Shown here: positions 5,449 to 6,399 of the stretch, in pieces
How positions within the stretch are numbered: the stretch's first letter is position 1
How the letters are laid out: every line of letters starts with the position of its first letter
Source: Planococcaceae bacterium UBA3378
GTDB lineage: Bacteria > Bacillota > Bacilli > Bacillales_A > Planococcaceae
Length of the DNA stretch: 6,399 nucleotides
Reading direction: 5' to 3'
Assembly: GCA_002359075.1 (NCBI GenBank)
Contig: DEQA01000087.1
Span: forward strand, 1 to 6,399
The notes under the pieces: generated by a model
The model's input: the letters and a program-made list of their open reading frames with translations, nothing else
Database searches by the model: none
Told to the model about the DNA's origin: nothing
Made by a program: the position numbers and the translations under genes

Positions 5449-5805
5449 TTATTTCCATGTTTCTGAGAAGTCAGACTCCTTGAATCCGAGCGTTACTTTT
5501 TGTCCGTCTGTCACGATCGGGCGCTTAATCAGCATCCCGTCAGAGGCCAATAGCTCCAGCTGCTCTTCTTCTGACATAGTTGGCAGCTGGTCTTTTAAGT
5601 TCAGCTCTTTATATTTATTACCGGATGTATTAAAGAATTTTTTTAAAGGAAGGCCGCTCTTTTTATACAGCTCTGTTAATTGTTCCTTTGTTGGCGTTTG
5701 CTCTACGATATGTACCGACTCAAATGCAAGATCGTTTTCTTCTAGCCATTTAATCGCTTTTCTGCATGTTGTGCATTTAGGATATTGGATAACTGTAAGT
5801 GTCAT
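5449..5805 (-). CDS. yusI: ArsC/Spx-family protein YusI
   Basis: This is a small cytoplasmic thioredoxin-fold protein of the ArsC/Spx/YffB superfamily, 118 residues, the usual length. It has C11-T-T-C14 near the N-terminus (QYPKCTTCRKA), like the CxxC redox switch of Spx and MgsR, and the conserved Arg95-Pro96 pair in MLIKRPIV. Members work as arsenate reductases, as RNA-polymerase-binding regulators or in unknown ways. No arsenic genes surround it, and its position between fadE and gcvH is the conserved place of yusI, whose function is not established. ATG 5805 is preceded by AAGGGG (5813-5818). It lies 82 nt upstream of gcvH with no terminator between, so the two may share a transcript. Confidence 0.87.
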   Translation of the reverse strand: MTLTVIQYPKCTTCRKAIKWLEENDLAFESVHIVEQTPTKEQLTELYKKSGLPLKKFFNTSGNKYKELNLKDQLPTMSEEEQLELLASDGMLIKRPIVTDGQKVTLGFKESDFSETWK

Positions 5806-5830
5806 AAATAATCCCCTTTTATATAAATTT

Positions 5831-5858
5831 GTCCTTTCCCATTGTAAAGGAAATGGAC
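5831..5858. promoter_or_regulatory. Candidate yusI promoter region with inverted repeat
   Basis: GTCCTTTCC (5831-5839) and GGAAATGGAC (5849-5858) form an inverted repeat with a single bulged T around a 9-nt centre. The centre contains minus-strand TACAAT (5841-5846), a good -10 placed about 36 nt before the yusI ATG, but no convincing -35 lies upstream of it. A repeat spanning a -10 could be an operator or chance. Confidence 0.35.
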
Positions 5859-5901
5859 CAGAAAAGCGAAAAATTTCAAATCTCTTTGTACCTGTTTTAT
5901 T

Positions 5902-5928
5902 GTTTTAGGAGTTTTAGGAGTTTTAGAA
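5902..5928. repeat. 9-bp tandem repeat, three units
   Basis: GTTTTAGGA occurs twice exactly and a third time as GTTTTAGAA, head to tail. A further partial unit, GTTTTATT, directly precedes it (5893-5900). It lies between yusI and fadE in non-coding DNA. Confidence 0.8.
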
Positions 5929-5974
5929 GTGTTGGGATTTTCCCGCCATGGATATTATAAATAAGGTATGTTGC

Positions 5975-5998
5975 TTCGCCAAAATTGCTATAGGCGAA
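5975..5998. repeat. Small inverted repeat downstream of fadE
   Basis: TTCGCC (5975-5980) and GGCGAA (5993-5998) can pair across a 12-nt loop. No T run follows on either strand, so it is not a standard terminator. It lies about 15 nt beyond the fadE terminator. Confidence 0.4.
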
Positions 5999-6012
5999 AA
6001 ATACATTCATTT

Positions 6013-6043
6013 AAAAAGGCCACCCCGACTTAGCGGAGTGGCC
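6013..6043 (-). terminator. Rho-independent terminator of fadE
   Basis: On the minus strand GGCCACTCCG (6043-6034) pairs with CGGGGTGGCC (6027-6018) through ten pairs including one G-U, with a 6-nt loop and five T. It ends the fad transcript, separating it from yusI-gcvH. Confidence 0.92.
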
Positions 6044-6054
6044 TGTGCAGTATA

Positions 6055-6399
6055 TTAAACGATATATTTTTCTGCTTCGATCAGCTTAGCAGCTGCTTCA
6101 CGTTTTTTAGGAATTAGATTGTAAGGATTGTTGCGTGTTAATTTGCGCAGCGCAGATAATGTCATACGCCCAGCATCGCCCTCTACAGAAGCAAGCAGTG
6201 TATCTTTTGCTTCTTTTTCGATTTCCGCAAATGCTTCCTGACAGAAGATTTCTGTGTAAAGAATTTTTTGTTTCGCTTTTTCAGCACCGTCACGCTCGAT
6301 CGCTTTTTGTGTACGGATCACTGCCGATTCCATTGCGTATAATTGGTTCGCAATATTCGCGATATTGACAAGCAGCTCTTGCTCTTTGTCTAATTTGGC
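6055..6399 (-). CDS. fadE: Acyl-CoA dehydrogenase FadE, C-terminal fragment
   Basis: The last 114 residues of a gene entering from the right edge; the frame stays open to 6399 and begins AKLDKEQELLVNIANIANQL. FadE-type acyl-CoA dehydrogenases carry out the first, FAD-dependent step of fatty acid beta-oxidation, passing electrons to electron-transfer flavoprotein. The visible part is all helical, with YAMESAVIRTQKAI, YTEIFCQEAF, LSALRKLTR and LIEAEKYIV, matching the C-terminal extra domain of the long (about 590 residue) Bacillus FadE/YusJ proteins. The catalytic dehydrogenase core lies outside the window. Assignment rests on recalled similarity and on its place next to yusI, as in B. subtilis. 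The ATG at 6333 is internal and not a start. Confidence 0.85.
   Translation of the reverse strand, partial: AKLDKEQELLVNIANIANQLYAMESAVIRTQKAIERDGAEKAKQKILYTEIFCQEAFAEIEKEAKDTLLASVEGDAGRMTLSALRKLTRNNPYNLIPKKREAAAKLIEAEKYIV

Noticed and set aside
5449..5805. yusI as a true arsenate reductase
   Set aside because: It has a CxxC like Spx-type proteins and no arsR, arsB or acr3 nearby; sequence alone does not support arsenate as substrate.
5480..5908. Plus-strand open frame of 142 codons opposite yusI
   Set aside because: It is the antisense shadow of yusI, serine-rich as such shadows often are, and has no ribosome site.
5932..5960. Plus-strand TTGGGA-N17-TTATAA as a promoter
   Set aside because: No plus-strand gene follows, and it points toward the 3' end of fadE; an antisense transcript cannot be supported.

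Overview
The window reads as ordinary chromosome from a low-GC Gram-positive bacterium of the order Bacillales, probably a Planococcaceae-like relative of Bacillus (Solibacillus/Lysinibacillus type). This is inferred from protein similarity recalled from B. subtilis, the strong GGAGG-type ribosome sites, the SAM-I (S-box) leader and the gene order. No mobile element, CRISPR array, tRNA or rRNA is visible, and I found no convincing undescribed system.

Left end (1-1140): the first 27 codons of glutamate synthase large subunit gltA run leftward off the window. Facing it is gltC, the LysR-type activator of gltA. The 118-bp space between them holds two overlapping divergent promoters and a perfect 15-bp LysR dyad, with a weaker second site two helical turns closer to gltA. 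gltC most likely starts at a TTG (202), not at the upstream ATG (184), and ends in a clear terminator.

Middle (1250-4145, all minus strand): the methionine ABC importer operon metN-metP-metQ (ATPase, permease, lipoprotein). It is preceded by a complete SAM-I riboswitch with mutually exclusive antiterminator and terminator hairpins, and closed by a strong terminator after metQ. When SAM is plentiful the leader should terminate transcription; when SAM is scarce the importer is made.

Right half (4144-6399, all minus strand): fadE (3' end only, acyl-CoA dehydrogenase), yusI (ArsC/Spx-fold protein), gcvH (lipoyl carrier of the glycine cleavage system), yusF (small Toprim protein) and yusE (thioredoxin-like protein). 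With metNPQ this matches the order of the B. subtilis yus region (metQ-metP-metN-yusD-yusE-yusF-yusG-gcvH-yusI-fadE), but yusD and yusG are absent. The junction of this block with gltC-gltA differs from B. subtilis.

Non-coding stretches: 1141-1253 holds only a 14-bp palindrome and a short hairpin. 4813-4941 resembles a decayed interspersed palindromic repeat. 5806-6012 holds a candidate promoter with an inverted repeat, a 9-bp tandem repeat and a small hairpin.
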